From UBA9662 sp002729415 (lineage in GTDB: Bacteria; Poribacteria; WGA-4E; UBA9662): a stretch of DNA of 31,381 bases. Each line of letters opens with the position of its first letter. The stretch's first letter is position 1. A model generated the notes under the pieces. It was not told where the DNA came from. It was given only the letters and a program-made list of their open reading frames with translations, and ran no database searches. Of the stretch, positions 15,980 through 23,145 are shown piece by piece. The stretch is taken from contig PBXZ01000093.1 in assembly GCA_002729415.1 (NCBI GenBank), positions 1 through 31,381 of the forward strand. Reading direction: 5' to 3'. The position numbers and the translations under genes were made by a program.

Positions 15980-17170
15980 TCACCGGCGCGGGAAGAAAGT
16001 ATTGATTCCCGCTTCTACGTCTTCAATTGGATGCCCATATTCGCGTTCATAATCTTCATGGATTTTGGTCTCTGTTTCCGTTAGAGTAGTAATTGGGAAA
16101 GAAACTGTCTCACGGTTTCGTTGGGCAGACTCATTCATCGCGATATTCATCTCCTGATCCTGTCTAGCACGAATAGCTCCATATTCTGGATCCGTGTCTT
16201 GGATCACAGCGTTAGCAATGCTCAAGAGTTCATCAGCAACAGCAACTTGCCCTTCAGAAAGTGGACAATTTTTGAGAGGATTATCCCATTGAACATGTTG
16301 GTTAGGCAATTCTAACTTAATCTTGTCAATTACCTGTACACCATCGATATCAACCATTACTCGTTGTGGAAGGTAGCCAACACTAGTTGCTCCAGTTTCA
16401 CGATTTTCTTGGTGAACAATATGAATTTCTTCGCCCACAATTGTTCCCTGGCTACCATCAATTTGTGAAATTCCGTTTTGTCCACGTCCGAGAGATCTAG
16501 CGTGAATTGTGTTGGAATAGATCATGATTGCTGTCGAGTTGTTATCAAATTCTAAAAATCCCAACGACCATTTATCATTGGTATGATGCCGTTTCATCCG
16601 ATCAATAATTGGAACAATAGGAGTTGTCTGACTGATACCAAGAATTGATCTTGGGTTTCCATTGGCCCGAAGTCTAAGCATACTCATGCCATGGTGACCT
16701 CCTTCGTAGAAGATACGATAGATCCGGCCAACTTCGCCAATGACACCCGAACCGATGACCTCGGACAAGAACCTCTCTTTCGGCGCACGATAATAATTTT
16801 CGGCGATCTCCAACTTNACATTATTTTTATTTGCTGCTTCAATCATTAAATCTGACATAGGAAGGGAAGCAGCTATTGGTGTTTCACAGAGGATGTTTAT
16901 TCCCGCATCGGCCACAAAACAGGTNACTGCGTGATGCGCGACTTTGGGGACAGTAATGTCGACAACATCAAGTTGCTCCTTTTCGATCAAATCCCGAACG
17001 TTTGTATATGCATTTACTCCATACTTTTTCGCATACTGGACTGCGGCTTTTTCATCTATATCACAGATTGCAACCAGATTGTAGGTATCTTTGAGCTTGG
17101 AAATGACCGGCAGGTGTGATCCCGCTCCACGGCGTCCAGCGCCGATCAAGGCAATATTTAGTTTTGGCAT
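15980..17170 (-). CDS. Gfo/Idh/MocA family oxidoreductase
   Basis: An NAD(P)-dependent sugar or inositol dehydrogenase-type protein of 396 residues. The Rossmann fold begins 'LNIALIGAGRRGAGSHL' with the G10-x-G-x-x-G15 loop, and 'LVAICDIDEKAA' supplies the acidic residue that contacts the nucleotide. The usual EKP motif reads ETP (residues 96-98 in 'LCETPIAASL'), so the conserved catalytic lysine is absent. The C-terminal alpha/beta domain covers about 125-350 ('GxIGEVGRIYRIFYEGGHH'). The ATG at 17170 gives the standard family start; TTG at 17191 is an alternative. It seems to head the long minus-strand run ending with moaB. Reaction unknown. Confidence 0.88.
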   Translation of the reverse strand: MPKLNIALIGAGRRGAGSHLPVISKLKDTYNLVAICDIDEKAAVQYAKKYGVNAYTNVRDLIEKEQLDVVDITVPKVAHHAXTCFVADAGINILCETPIAASLPMSDLMIEAANKNNXKLEIAENYYRAPKERFLSEVIGSGVIGEVGRIYRIFYEGGHHGMSMLRLRANGNPRSILGISQTTPIVPIIDRMKRHHTNDKWSLGFLEFDNNSTAIMIYSNTIHARSLGRGQNGISQIDGSQGTIVGEEIHIVHQENRETGATSVGYLPQRVMVDIDGVQVIDKIKLELPNQHVQWDNPLKNCPLSEGQVAVADELLSIANAVIQDTDPEYGAIRARQDQEMNIAMNESAQRNRETVSFPITTLTETETKIHEDYEREYGHPIEDVEAGINTFFPRR

Positions 17171-17240
17171 TTTACATCCAAGTTTTCTCAACTTCTAGTT
17201 TTGAANTNTCACCAAATNCCGAAATAGNCANCTTATCTTT

Positions 17241-17268
17241 AGATGAAGAGACAAAGATGAAGAGACAN
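17241..17268. repeat. 14-bp tandem duplication
   Basis: AGATGAAGAGACAA is followed directly by AGATGAAGAGACAn, a two-copy 14-bp tandem repeat in the leader of the Gfo/Idh gene. On the minus strand it reads TTGTCTCTTCATCT twice. It could be a regulator site or simple slippage. Confidence 0.6.
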
Positions 17269-17442
17269 GTCTACGAGAAAGAGNATCCACNTATATATTA
17301 GATANATGATGATACTACACTAATNTNGTTTTGGATACTNATAAATACATTTGGAGGAAGGNGGAATTCATTTCGATATATAAGGGTAGGTGTTTCTNAC
17401 AAAATTTGTAAGGACAACTTCCATCAAACAATTTCAATTCGN

Positions 17443-18213
17443 TTACGTGANNAAACCTTCAGTTGGACTTGATGCGGTCGCGTATAGTTTTTGTGGAATT
17501 CGCCCAGAAAGAAATGCTTCTCGACCTGCTTCGACAGCCTTTCGCATAGCAGAAGCCATCAAAACAGGGTCACGCGCTTTAGCTACTGCGGTATTCAAAA
17601 GAATCCCGTCACACCCTAGTTCCATTGCCACTGTGGCATCAGACGCCGTACCTACGCCCGCATCCACAATCACTGGCACCTTGATAATATCGCGGATAAT
17701 TTGAATATTGTATGGGTTCCGGATACCCGCACCCGATCCAATTGGTGCACCAAGTGGCATAACAACGGCACATCCAACATCCTCTAATTTTTTGCAAGTG
17801 ATCGGATCATCGTTGCAGTAAGGAAGGACTGTAAAACCATCCTTAATAAGTTCAGATGCAGCTGGGATTAATTGTTCTACATCCGGAAANAGTGTCTGAT
17901 CATCACCAATCACTTCAAGTTTAATCAGGTCTGTACCCAAAGCCTCTCGCGCCAGTTGTGCNGTNAAGACAGCATCCTTAGCAGTNTAACAACCTGCTGT
18001 ATTTGGTAAAATAGTGTGATTTTTCTCCTTAAGAATGCTGNAGAGGTTCTCANTCGATNGATCATTCAGTTTTACTCGACGNATTGCAACAGTNACGATA
18101 TTAGCTTCGCTCATTTCGATTGCTTTGAGCATAACATTAAAATTTGGATAGCCCGACGATCCAATGAGCAAACGCGAACTATAGATTTGATCGCCAATTT
18201 TAAGCCCTTCCAT
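17443..18213 (-). CDS. thiG: Thiazole synthase
   Basis: Forms the thiazole phosphate ring of thiamin from deoxyxylulose phosphate, dehydroglycine and ThiS-thiocarboxylate. A TIM-barrel protein of 256 residues with the Schiff-base lysine at Lys98 in 'DLIKLEVIGDD', then 'VLPYCNDDPITCKKLEDVG', 'VMPLGAPIGSGAGIRNP', 'PVIVDAGVGTASDA' and 'ELGCDGILLNTAVAKA'. The ending 'YATASSPTEG' is typical of the family. The ATG at 18213 lies 2 bases after the thiS stop, so the two are translationally coupled. It is the last gene of the riboswitch-controlled operon. Several codons contain N but the key residues are readable. Confidence 0.96.
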   Translation of the reverse strand: MEGLKIGDQIYSSRLLIGSSGYPNFNVMLKAIEMSEANIXTVAXRRVKLNDXSXENLXSILKEKNHTILPNTAGCXTAKDAVXXAQLAREALGTDLIKLEVIGDDQTXFPDVEQLIPAASELIKDGFTVLPYCNDDPITCKKLEDVGCAVVMPLGAPIGSGAGIRNPYNIQIIRDIIKVPVIVDAGVGTASDATVAMELGCDGILLNTAVAKARDPVLMASAMRKAVEAGREAFLSGRIPQKLYATASSPTEGXXT

Positions 18214-18215
18214 TA

Positions 18216-18437
18216 TTATCCGCCTTGAACTGCATGAATGATTTCAATTTCGCTATCAGGATTGATACGGGTTTCCGACCACATTTTTTGTGGAACCACC
18301 TCACAATTAACAGCAACTGCAACCCCTGATTTTGTAGGATCAAACCCAAGGCTCTCAATCAGTTGAAGCAAATCTATATTACCACTAATTTCCTGCTTTT
18401 TCCCGTTAATTGATATTATTATATTTTTCTTTTTCAC
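18216..18437 (-). CDS. thiS: Sulfur carrier protein ThiS
   Basis: A 73-residue ubiquitin-like sulfur carrier that donates sulfur to the thiazole ring. The C-terminus ends in the required Gly-Gly ('IIHAVQGG'), and 'LLQLIESLGFDP' and 'VAVAVNCEVVP' fit the fold. I choose GTG at 18437 because AAGGTGA lies just upstream; an earlier in-frame GTG at 18446 is part of that ribosome binding site. It lies directly before thiG. No thiF-like adenylyltransferase is present in the window, so ThiS activation must be encoded elsewhere. Confidence 0.93.
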   Translation of the reverse strand: MKKKNIIISINGKKQEISGNIDLLQLIESLGFDPTKSGVAVAVNCEVVPQKMWSETRINPDSEIEIIHAVQGG

Positions 18438-18479
18438 TAAAATCACCTTGTGGTTAGGAAAATCAAGAATTTAGCTGCG

Positions 18480-19595
18480 TTAGGCAAAACGTTCCAACAT
18501 GAACGGCGCAATCAAATTTGACGTTTGACCTGTCATGATTAAAGCACTTATTTCACGGCACGTAACGGGCGTCAACAAAATCCCTTGACGATAGTGGCCA
18601 GTTGCCATAATTAGATTTTTGATCTGTGTTCTTCCGAGAATTGGCGCATTATCTCGACTACCAGGCCTAAGCCCTGCCCATGTTTCATCGATTGGAAGTT
18701 CATAAATGCTAGGCAACACTTCCCAAGCGCCGCGTAGTAGTTCAAACATGCCACCAGCAGTAATTTTGGTGTCGAATCCTTGCTCTTCACAAGTAGCCCC
18801 AATTAAAAGACGTCCATCACCCTTTGGTGCAAGATAAGCATCCGGAGCATAAATCACATGCTGCAAAATCGGTGGAGTTTCCATCCTCAGAGCGATCATT
18901 TGCCCTTTAACAGGACGGACAGGTGGGCGCACCCAATCTGGCAACCCATCAATTTGCGATGACCAACATCCCGCTGAAAGAATAACTAGATCCGCCTCAA
19001 TAAAATCCTCTTGCACTTGAATTCCAATTGCTTTCTCATTCTGGATTTCAATTTTACGAACCGAGGTCTGCTCGTGGAGTCTTCCACCAAATTTCTTAAA
19101 CGCTTGTATTAGAGCTTGAACCATTAAGCGATTATTAATTTGAACATCGCTCTTACAACTTACTGCACTAGTGATTCTAGGAGAAAGATACGGCTCGATC
19201 TCTCGAGCTTCCACGCCTGTTAGCCATTCCACAGGGAGATCAAGCGCACGTTGTACCTCATAGTGGTCTTCTAATTCAGCTTGGTCGTCTCGGTCAAGTG
19301 CAACCATCAACGTTCCATGTGTGCGGTAGTCAACCGAGATCTGGCTGTCAGATTCAAGTTCATCAACCCATTCAGGGTACAATTCCGCACTTGCCAATCC
19401 AAGTTGCAAAAGGTCTCTCTCCTGCATATGGACCTCTGCTCTTGGCGAAAGCATACCTGCTGCTGCCCAACTTGCTCCTTGTCCTGCCCAATCCCTGTCA
19501 TAAATTGTGACATCTAAACTGTTCTTAGCAAGTTGCCAGCCGATACTTAGACCGATTACACCACCACCAATAATAGCAACTTTCTTAGGCAGCAT
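18480..19595 (-). CDS. thiO: Glycine oxidase ThiO
   Basis: An FAD-dependent amine oxidase (DAO family) making dehydroglycine from glycine with oxygen, for thiazole synthesis. FAD-binding 'VAIIGGGVIGLSIGWQLA' is at the N-terminus, then 'WAGQGASWAAAGMLSP', which is characteristic of ThiO, 'VILSAGCWSSQI' and 'PVRPVKGQMIALR'. Near the C-terminus 'ETWAGLRPGSRDNAPILG' and 'IMATGHYRQGILLTP' supply the substrate-site Arg and His/Tyr region. The ATG at 19595 is used; a GTG at 19616 would overlap thiY by 14 bases and is a plausible alternative. ThiO rather than ThiH implies an oxygen-using route. Confidence 0.94.
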   Translation of the reverse strand: MLPKKVAIIGGGVIGLSIGWQLAKNSLDVTIYDRDWAGQGASWAAAGMLSPRAEVHMQERDLLQLGLASAELYPEWVDELESDSQISVDYRTHGTLMVALDRDDQAELEDHYEVQRALDLPVEWLTGVEAREIEPYLSPRITSAVSCKSDVQINNRLMVQALIQAFKKFGGRLHEQTSVRKIEIQNEKAIGIQVQEDFIEADLVILSAGCWSSQIDGLPDWVRPPVRPVKGQMIALRMETPPILQHVIYAPDAYLAPKGDGRLLIGATCEEQGFDTKITAGGMFELLRGAWEVLPSIYELPIDETWAGLRPGSRDNAPILGRTQIKNLIMATGHYRQGILLTPVTCREISALIMTGQTSNLIAPFMLERFA

Positions 19596-19602
19596 TTTGG
19601 GC

Positions 19603-20577
19603 TTAATTTCCTTCACCAGCTAGGACATTATCAAATAAATTCGTCGCTTCAATTTTTTTTGTAATCAACTTGTTGTTAGATCCAAATGTCGTGAATTTTT
19701 CCCATTTTCTCTGAGATTGCTGCTGTGACTTGGCAAACATAGGTAATGTGGCGGTAAAAGCCAGTAGGTCTAAATCTTTTCGGACGTTTGGATTAATTGT
19801 AAAATAGGATGTTAGCGCTTCATATGGATGTTTTTTAGTCATTTTAATGGCTTCTTTAATGGCGAGTACAAATTCTTTTACGATCTTTCGGTTTTCAAGC
19901 AAATACTTATCGTTTGTGATAAAAACCAACTCGTAGTAATCAGGAACCCCATGTTCTTCAAGAGGGAAATAATTGGCCTCGGCCCCTTCAAGAAGCAACT
20001 CATTAATTTCATAGTTCCAAAATGCACCTATAACAGCGTCAACACTTCCAGAGAGAAGGGACGGAGAAATGTTGAAGCCAATGCTAATCAATTCATAATC
20101 GTCTTTCGTTAACCCTGCTTTTTGTGCGATTGTTTCAAATAAGATTAAGTCCAATGGGGCAACAGTATATCCAATCTTTTTTCCTCTCAAATCGCTCGGG
20201 ACTTCAATCCCTGATTTCTTCAAGAAACTAATAGTATTCAGAGGATGATCAACCAAAACACCTATGGATTTTATAGGCAACCCTGCTGCNCTGGCAATTG
20301 TAACACTGGGTTGATAACTAACGGCNAGAGGGAATTTNCCAGCGGCNACCANTTTAATTGGATCAGCTGGGTCAGTTGGTGGAACCAACTCAACCTCAAG
20401 ACCATGTTTGGNGAAAANTCCTTTNTCCTGTGCAACATAGATNGGAACATGATCCGCATTTGGAAACCAATCGAGCAAAAGAGTGATCTGTTGNAACTTG
20501 GCTCCTTGCACNCCAACCAAGTTCCCCATTNAAATTATACTGCAAGCAATTAACAGAATCAAACGAGTCCTTATCAT
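19603..20577 (-). CDS. thiY: ThiY-like thiamin-pyrimidine precursor binding protein
   Basis: A periplasmic substrate-binding protein of the NMT1/THI5-like family, the type that binds formyl-aminopyrimidine (FAMP) for salvage. A signal peptide ('MIRTRLILLIACSII', cleavage after 'VQGA') precedes 'ITLLLDWFPNADHV', the diagnostic NMT1-type opening, then 'GLEVELVPPTDPADPIK' and 'KKIGYTVAPLDLILFE'. Absence of the fungal CCCFC motif argues for a transporter component rather than an enzyme. Start at ATG 20577 behind AGGAG. Context (thiX, thiO, thiS, thiG and a TPP riboswitch) makes a thiamin-precursor ligand nearly certain; which precursor is inferred. Confidence 0.9.
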   Translation of the reverse strand: MIRTRLILLIACSIIXMGNLVXVQGAKXQQITLLLDWFPNADHVXIYVAQXKGXFXKHGLEVELVPPTDPADPIKXXAAXKFPXAVSYQPSVTIAXAAGLPIKSIGVLVDHPLNTISFLKKSGIEVPSDLRGKKIGYTVAPLDLILFETIAQKAGLTKDDYELISIGFNISPSLLSGSVDAVIGAFWNYEINELLLEGAEANYFPLEEHGVPDYYELVFITNDKYLLENRKIVKEFVLAIKEAIKMTKKHPYEALTSYFTINPNVRKDLDLLAFTATLPMFAKSQQQSQRKWEKFTTFGSNNKLITKKIEATNLFDNVLAGEGN

Positions 20578-20637
20578 NCCANAANCTCCTATAGAAAAAT
20601 TGTAATAAAAACAATGNAATTTCCGCTAAGTANCTTA

Positions 20638-21345
20638 TTACCATTTGCGGACAAAAGTAANTCGTCCTACNATACCATCATTACCTTCCCTCAGTTNCTC
20701 TTTGGTCTCAGANCCCAAAAATAACCCAAGCGTATTGTTTTTGCCATATTTCAAGTGAACCTTTCCACCAANCGCNCAACTNGCTAGCGAATCTANCTCA
20801 TTACCATTTNCATCTTTACCGCTCANATTGAGTGTTACTTCCAGTTGNGGGCCAATCGAGACAANATCTCCAAGAGCATATAGCAGGAAATTCCGCGTGT
20901 AGAATTGATTTCCNGCTTCTCCATCAAAAGGAGAATTGAGAAAANTCATTAACCATGATTCAAAATAGATACTNCCTATTGTCGAAAACGTATAAAACTG
21001 AGGAACAAAAGTNGCAACATTCATCGATTCAAAATCAAACGTAAGTCCNACCATAGGTAGTACGATTAGNCTNTNTTTACTATNTTCTTTTNCNACGAGC
21101 GTAAATAGAGGTCCAATATCAAACTCACCTGTTGCACCAACAACATAGATATCTGAATCGATTTCCAAACTGCCGAACGGGTGGCTTGCTCCAAACCAAA
21201 TCTGCGTCCCATGTGCGTCTGTGTCTGTCCGGAACCANCCGGAAATGTTGGATTCNTCTTCNGCCATNAGCCATATATTNNTCATAGCTATCAACAGGAA
21301 AGTAATTCCAAATTTCCAAATAAAGGATAAGNTTTTGCGGTNCAT
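20638..21345 (-). CDS. Putative outer-membrane beta-barrel protein in thiamin operon
   Basis: I do not recognise the family. The 235-residue product starts with a signal peptide-like segment (basic start, 'FIWKFGITFLLIAM'), then many alternating strands rich in aromatic residues ('WFRTDTDAHGTQIWFGASH', 'LEIDSDIYVVGATGEFDIG', 'GGKVHLKYGKNNTLGLFL'). It ends 'TFVRKW'; a terminal aromatic after alternating hydrophobics is the usual BamA-recognised beta-signal. An outer-membrane barrel of roughly 8-12 strands is therefore likely. The ATG at 21345 has a strong AAGGAGA 7 bases upstream. It lies between thiX and thiY inside the riboswitch operon, so a role in outer-membrane passage of a thiamin precursor is plausible. 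Many codons contain N. Confidence 0.7.
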   Translation of the reverse strand: MXRKXLSFIWKFGITFLLIAMXNIWXMXEXESNISXWFRTDTDAHGTQIWFGASHPFGSLEIDSDIYVVGATGEFDIGPLFTLXXKEXSKXXLIVLPMXGLTFDFESMNVXTFVPQFYTFSTIXSIYFESWLMXFLNSPFDGEXGNQFYTRNFLLYALGDXVSIGXQLEVTLNXSGKDXNGNEXDSLXSXAXGGKVHLKYGKNNTLGLFLXSETKEXLREGNDGXVGRXTFVRKW

Positions 21346-21401
21346 AATATGATCTCCTTAAATTTCTAGGTTAGTGATTTAAGTAGTGATTTGACAACAA
21401 A

Positions 21402-22145
21402 TTATGNTGAGGNTTTCCAAGGCATAACTATCTTTTCCAAAAAAGTCATTATAGCCAAGAGTACAAGTCCCATAATAGTGAGACAAACTATGGCCGCAAA
21501 GACAAGCGCAATCTGCATTTGNGAGTTTGAATGTAACATCAAATAACCAAGNCCTGCCTTCGATCCAACCCATTCACCGATAACAGCACCTATTGTTGAT
21601 ATCGAAATACCAATCTTGGCTCCAGAAAAAATAAAGGGCANNGCTGCTGGGAAATTGACCTTCCACAGTATTTGCCACCGATTTGCTTTTAAGATTCGAA
21701 ACATGTTTACCANATCAGGNTCCGTCGATTTTAACCCNTCCAGCGTGTTCAATGTAATTGGGAAAAAGACGATTANAGCTGTCATTANTACCTTNGAAAA
21801 TATNCCGTAACCAAACCATANAATCAATAAAGGNGCAATAGCAAATACTGGAATGGATTGTGACCCAATGATAAAAGGNTANAATGCGTATTCTAGGACG
21901 CTAAACTGGAACATTAAGATCGCAATTGGAATTGCAATTNCAATTGCTAANGTAAATCCAATCAACATNTCCTGTAAAGTNACCANCGTGTGAGTGNCTA
22001 ACAGCACGTGTTTTTTTATAAGTTCTGTAAGGATCANGGTTGGTGTAGGAAGAATATAGTGTGGAACTTGATANAATCGGACGCAAAGTTCCCAGAAGNC
22101 TAGTCCACTCAATAGTAGTNANAAGGGAAGTACTCTACGGTTCAA
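21402..22145 (-). CDS. thiX: ThiX-like ABC transporter permease
   Basis: An inner-membrane permease of 247 residues with about six transmembrane segments (BPD_transp_1 family, SsuC/TauC/ThiX type). The start 'MNRRVLP' is followed by a helix, then 'PHYILPTPTxILTELI', a common family motif. The EAA-type loop is near 170-185 ('LKANRWQILWKVNFPA'), followed by 'SISTIGAVIGEWVGSKA'. The TTG start at 22145 is supported by AGAGGA 8 bases upstream. It is the first gene after the TPP riboswitch and terminator. Together with the ThiY-like protein and the ATPase at 22357 it would form a complete importer. Confidence 0.88.
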   Translation of the reverse strand: MNRRVLPXXLLLSGLXFWELCVRXYQVPHYILPTPTXILTELIKKHVLLXTHTXXTLQXMLIGFXLAIXIAIPIAILMFQFSVLEYAXXPFIIGSQSIPVFAIXPLLIXWFGYXIFXKVXMTAXIVFFPITLNTLXGLKSTXPDXVNMFRILKANRWQILWKVNFPAXXPFIFSGAKIGISISTIGAVIGEWVGSKAXLGYLMLHSNXQMQIALVFAAIVCLTIMGLVLLAIMTFLEKIVMPWKXSX

Positions 22146-22187
22146 TTTTGAATCCTCTTAATGNATTTGNTAAAATTAATTTTAGAC

Positions 22188-22222
22188 AAAAAAAACGCTC
22201 CCCAAAGTTTTAGGGGAAACGC
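22188..22222 (-). terminator. Intrinsic terminator of the TPP riboswitch
   Basis: On the minus strand a TCCCC/GGGGA stem (with two further outer C-G pairs beyond a small internal loop) is followed by eight U. It sits 28 bases after the aptamer. Its 5' arm contains TTTCCC, complementary to GGGAAA at the 3' side of the aptamer (22254-22249), which gives a simple antiterminator. Confidence 0.85.
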
Positions 22223-22245
22223 AATAGAAAATCGAGGATATTAAT

Positions 22246-22319
22246 CATTTTCCCTACGCTGGTACAATCCAGATCAGGTTCAGAGGGTTTAATCTCAGCC
22301 CCATGGGGCACCCCTAACA
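22246..22319 (-). promoter_or_regulatory. TPP (THI-box) riboswitch
   Basis: The minus strand carries the THI-box core in order: GGGGTGC, CTGAGAT (22298-22292), ACCCTCTGAACCTGATCTGG (22288-22269) and ACCAGCGTAGGGAA (22263-22250). These match the conserved helices and the pyrimidine- and pyrophosphate-binding loops of the TPP aptamer. The P3 arm is very short, a GCCC-CATG-GGGC hairpin. Followed by a terminator, it should turn the thiX-to-thiG operon off when TPP is plentiful. Confidence 0.96.
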
Positions 22320-22331
22320 CCGAGTAATACT

Positions 22332-22360
22332 ACAATAACTCTAGAAAAAAAACAAATCAA
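22332..22360 (-). promoter_or_regulatory. Promoter of the thiX-thiG operon
   Basis: TTGATT (22360-22355), a 17-base spacer and TATTGT (22337-22332) form a reasonable sigma70-type promoter. Transcription would begin near 22325, a few bases before the TPP aptamer. The -35 overlaps the stop region of the ATPase gene. Confidence 0.5.
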
Positions 22361-23145
22361 AAATCAATTCTATCTAAACATTCGGCTGCTTCAACCTCTA
22401 AAGTATCAAGCAATCGCTGTTTATAAGAAATAAATTCCATATTGGTTACAGATCTTGGCCTTTCCAGTTCAACATATATTTCATCCTTTACGGTTGCCGG
22501 ACGATCAGAGAGCACGTAAACTCGGTCTGAGAATAACAGTGCTTCTTCAATATCATGAGTAATTAATAAAACGGTCTTTTCCCACTCCTGACAAATTTTA
22601 AGGAGCAATTGATACATGGAGGATCTCGTTATCGAATCCAATCTGCAAAACGGCTCATCCAAGAGGAGCATTTCCTTCTCCAATAGGAGTGTTCGAATTA
22701 GAGCAACTCGCTGTCGCATTCCACCTGAAAGTTGAGAAGGATAGCTCTTCTCGAATCCTTTCAAACCTATCCATTCTAGCAACTTGGCTGCCTTGACTTT
22801 TAGTTTAGCTTTTTGCTTGCCCTGTATTTCTGCGCTAACCACCACATTTTGGATTACCGTTCGCCATGGCAGAAGCAAATCATTCTGTTGCATGTAAGCA
22901 AAATTACCAGTTACACCATGAATTGGCGTGTCACCGAGTAAAATTGCTCCTGAATCGGGTTGAATTAGGCCAACAATTAAGTTGAAGATGGTTGACTTAC
23001 CACAACCAGAAGGTCCAAGAATTGAAACAAACTCGCCTGATGATATTGATAGGTTGATACAATCGAGGACATCTATCTGCTCCTGATTCGAAGGAAAAGA
23101 TTTCGTGATGTCTACGATTCGAAGCTGGCTCTTGCCGGAATCCAT
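22357..23145 (-). CDS. thiZ: ABC transporter ATPase, ThiZ/SsuB/TauB type
   Basis: The ATPase of a nitrate/sulfonate/taurine/thiamin-precursor class importer, 262 residues. Walker A is 'GPSGCGKST' (44-52), Q-loop 'YMQQNDLLLPWRTVIQN' (84-100), signature 'LSGGMRQR' (139-146), Walker B 'MLLLDEPF' (159-166) and H-loop His197. The 'LLPW' after the Q-loop is typical of this importer class. It ends just before the promoter and TPP riboswitch of the permease and binding-protein operon, so it is the likely partner of those proteins although not under the switch. The ATG at 23145 has GGAGG only 3 bases away and overlaps the SDR gene by 34 bases, indicating coupled translation. Confidence 0.88.
   Translation of the reverse strand: MDSGKSQLRIVDITKSFPSNQEQIDVLDCINLSISSGEFVSILGPSGCGKSTIFNLIVGLIQPDSGAILLGDTPIHGVTGNFAYMQQNDLLLPWRTVIQNVVVSAEIQGKQKAKLKVKAAKLLEWIGLKGFEKSYPSQLSGGMRQRVALIRTLLLEKEMLLLDEPFCRLDSITRSSMYQLLLKICQEWEKTVLLITHDIEEALLFSDRVYVLSDRPATVKDEIYVELERPRSVTNMEFISYKQRLLDTLEVEAAECLDRIDF

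Noticed and set aside
17390..17410. ACAAAATTTGT palindrome after thiG as terminator
   Set aside because: AT-rich, no T-run after it, and the stem would be too weak.
17390..17704. 104-codon frame on the plus strand
   Set aside because: Antisense to the end of thiG, which is unambiguous.
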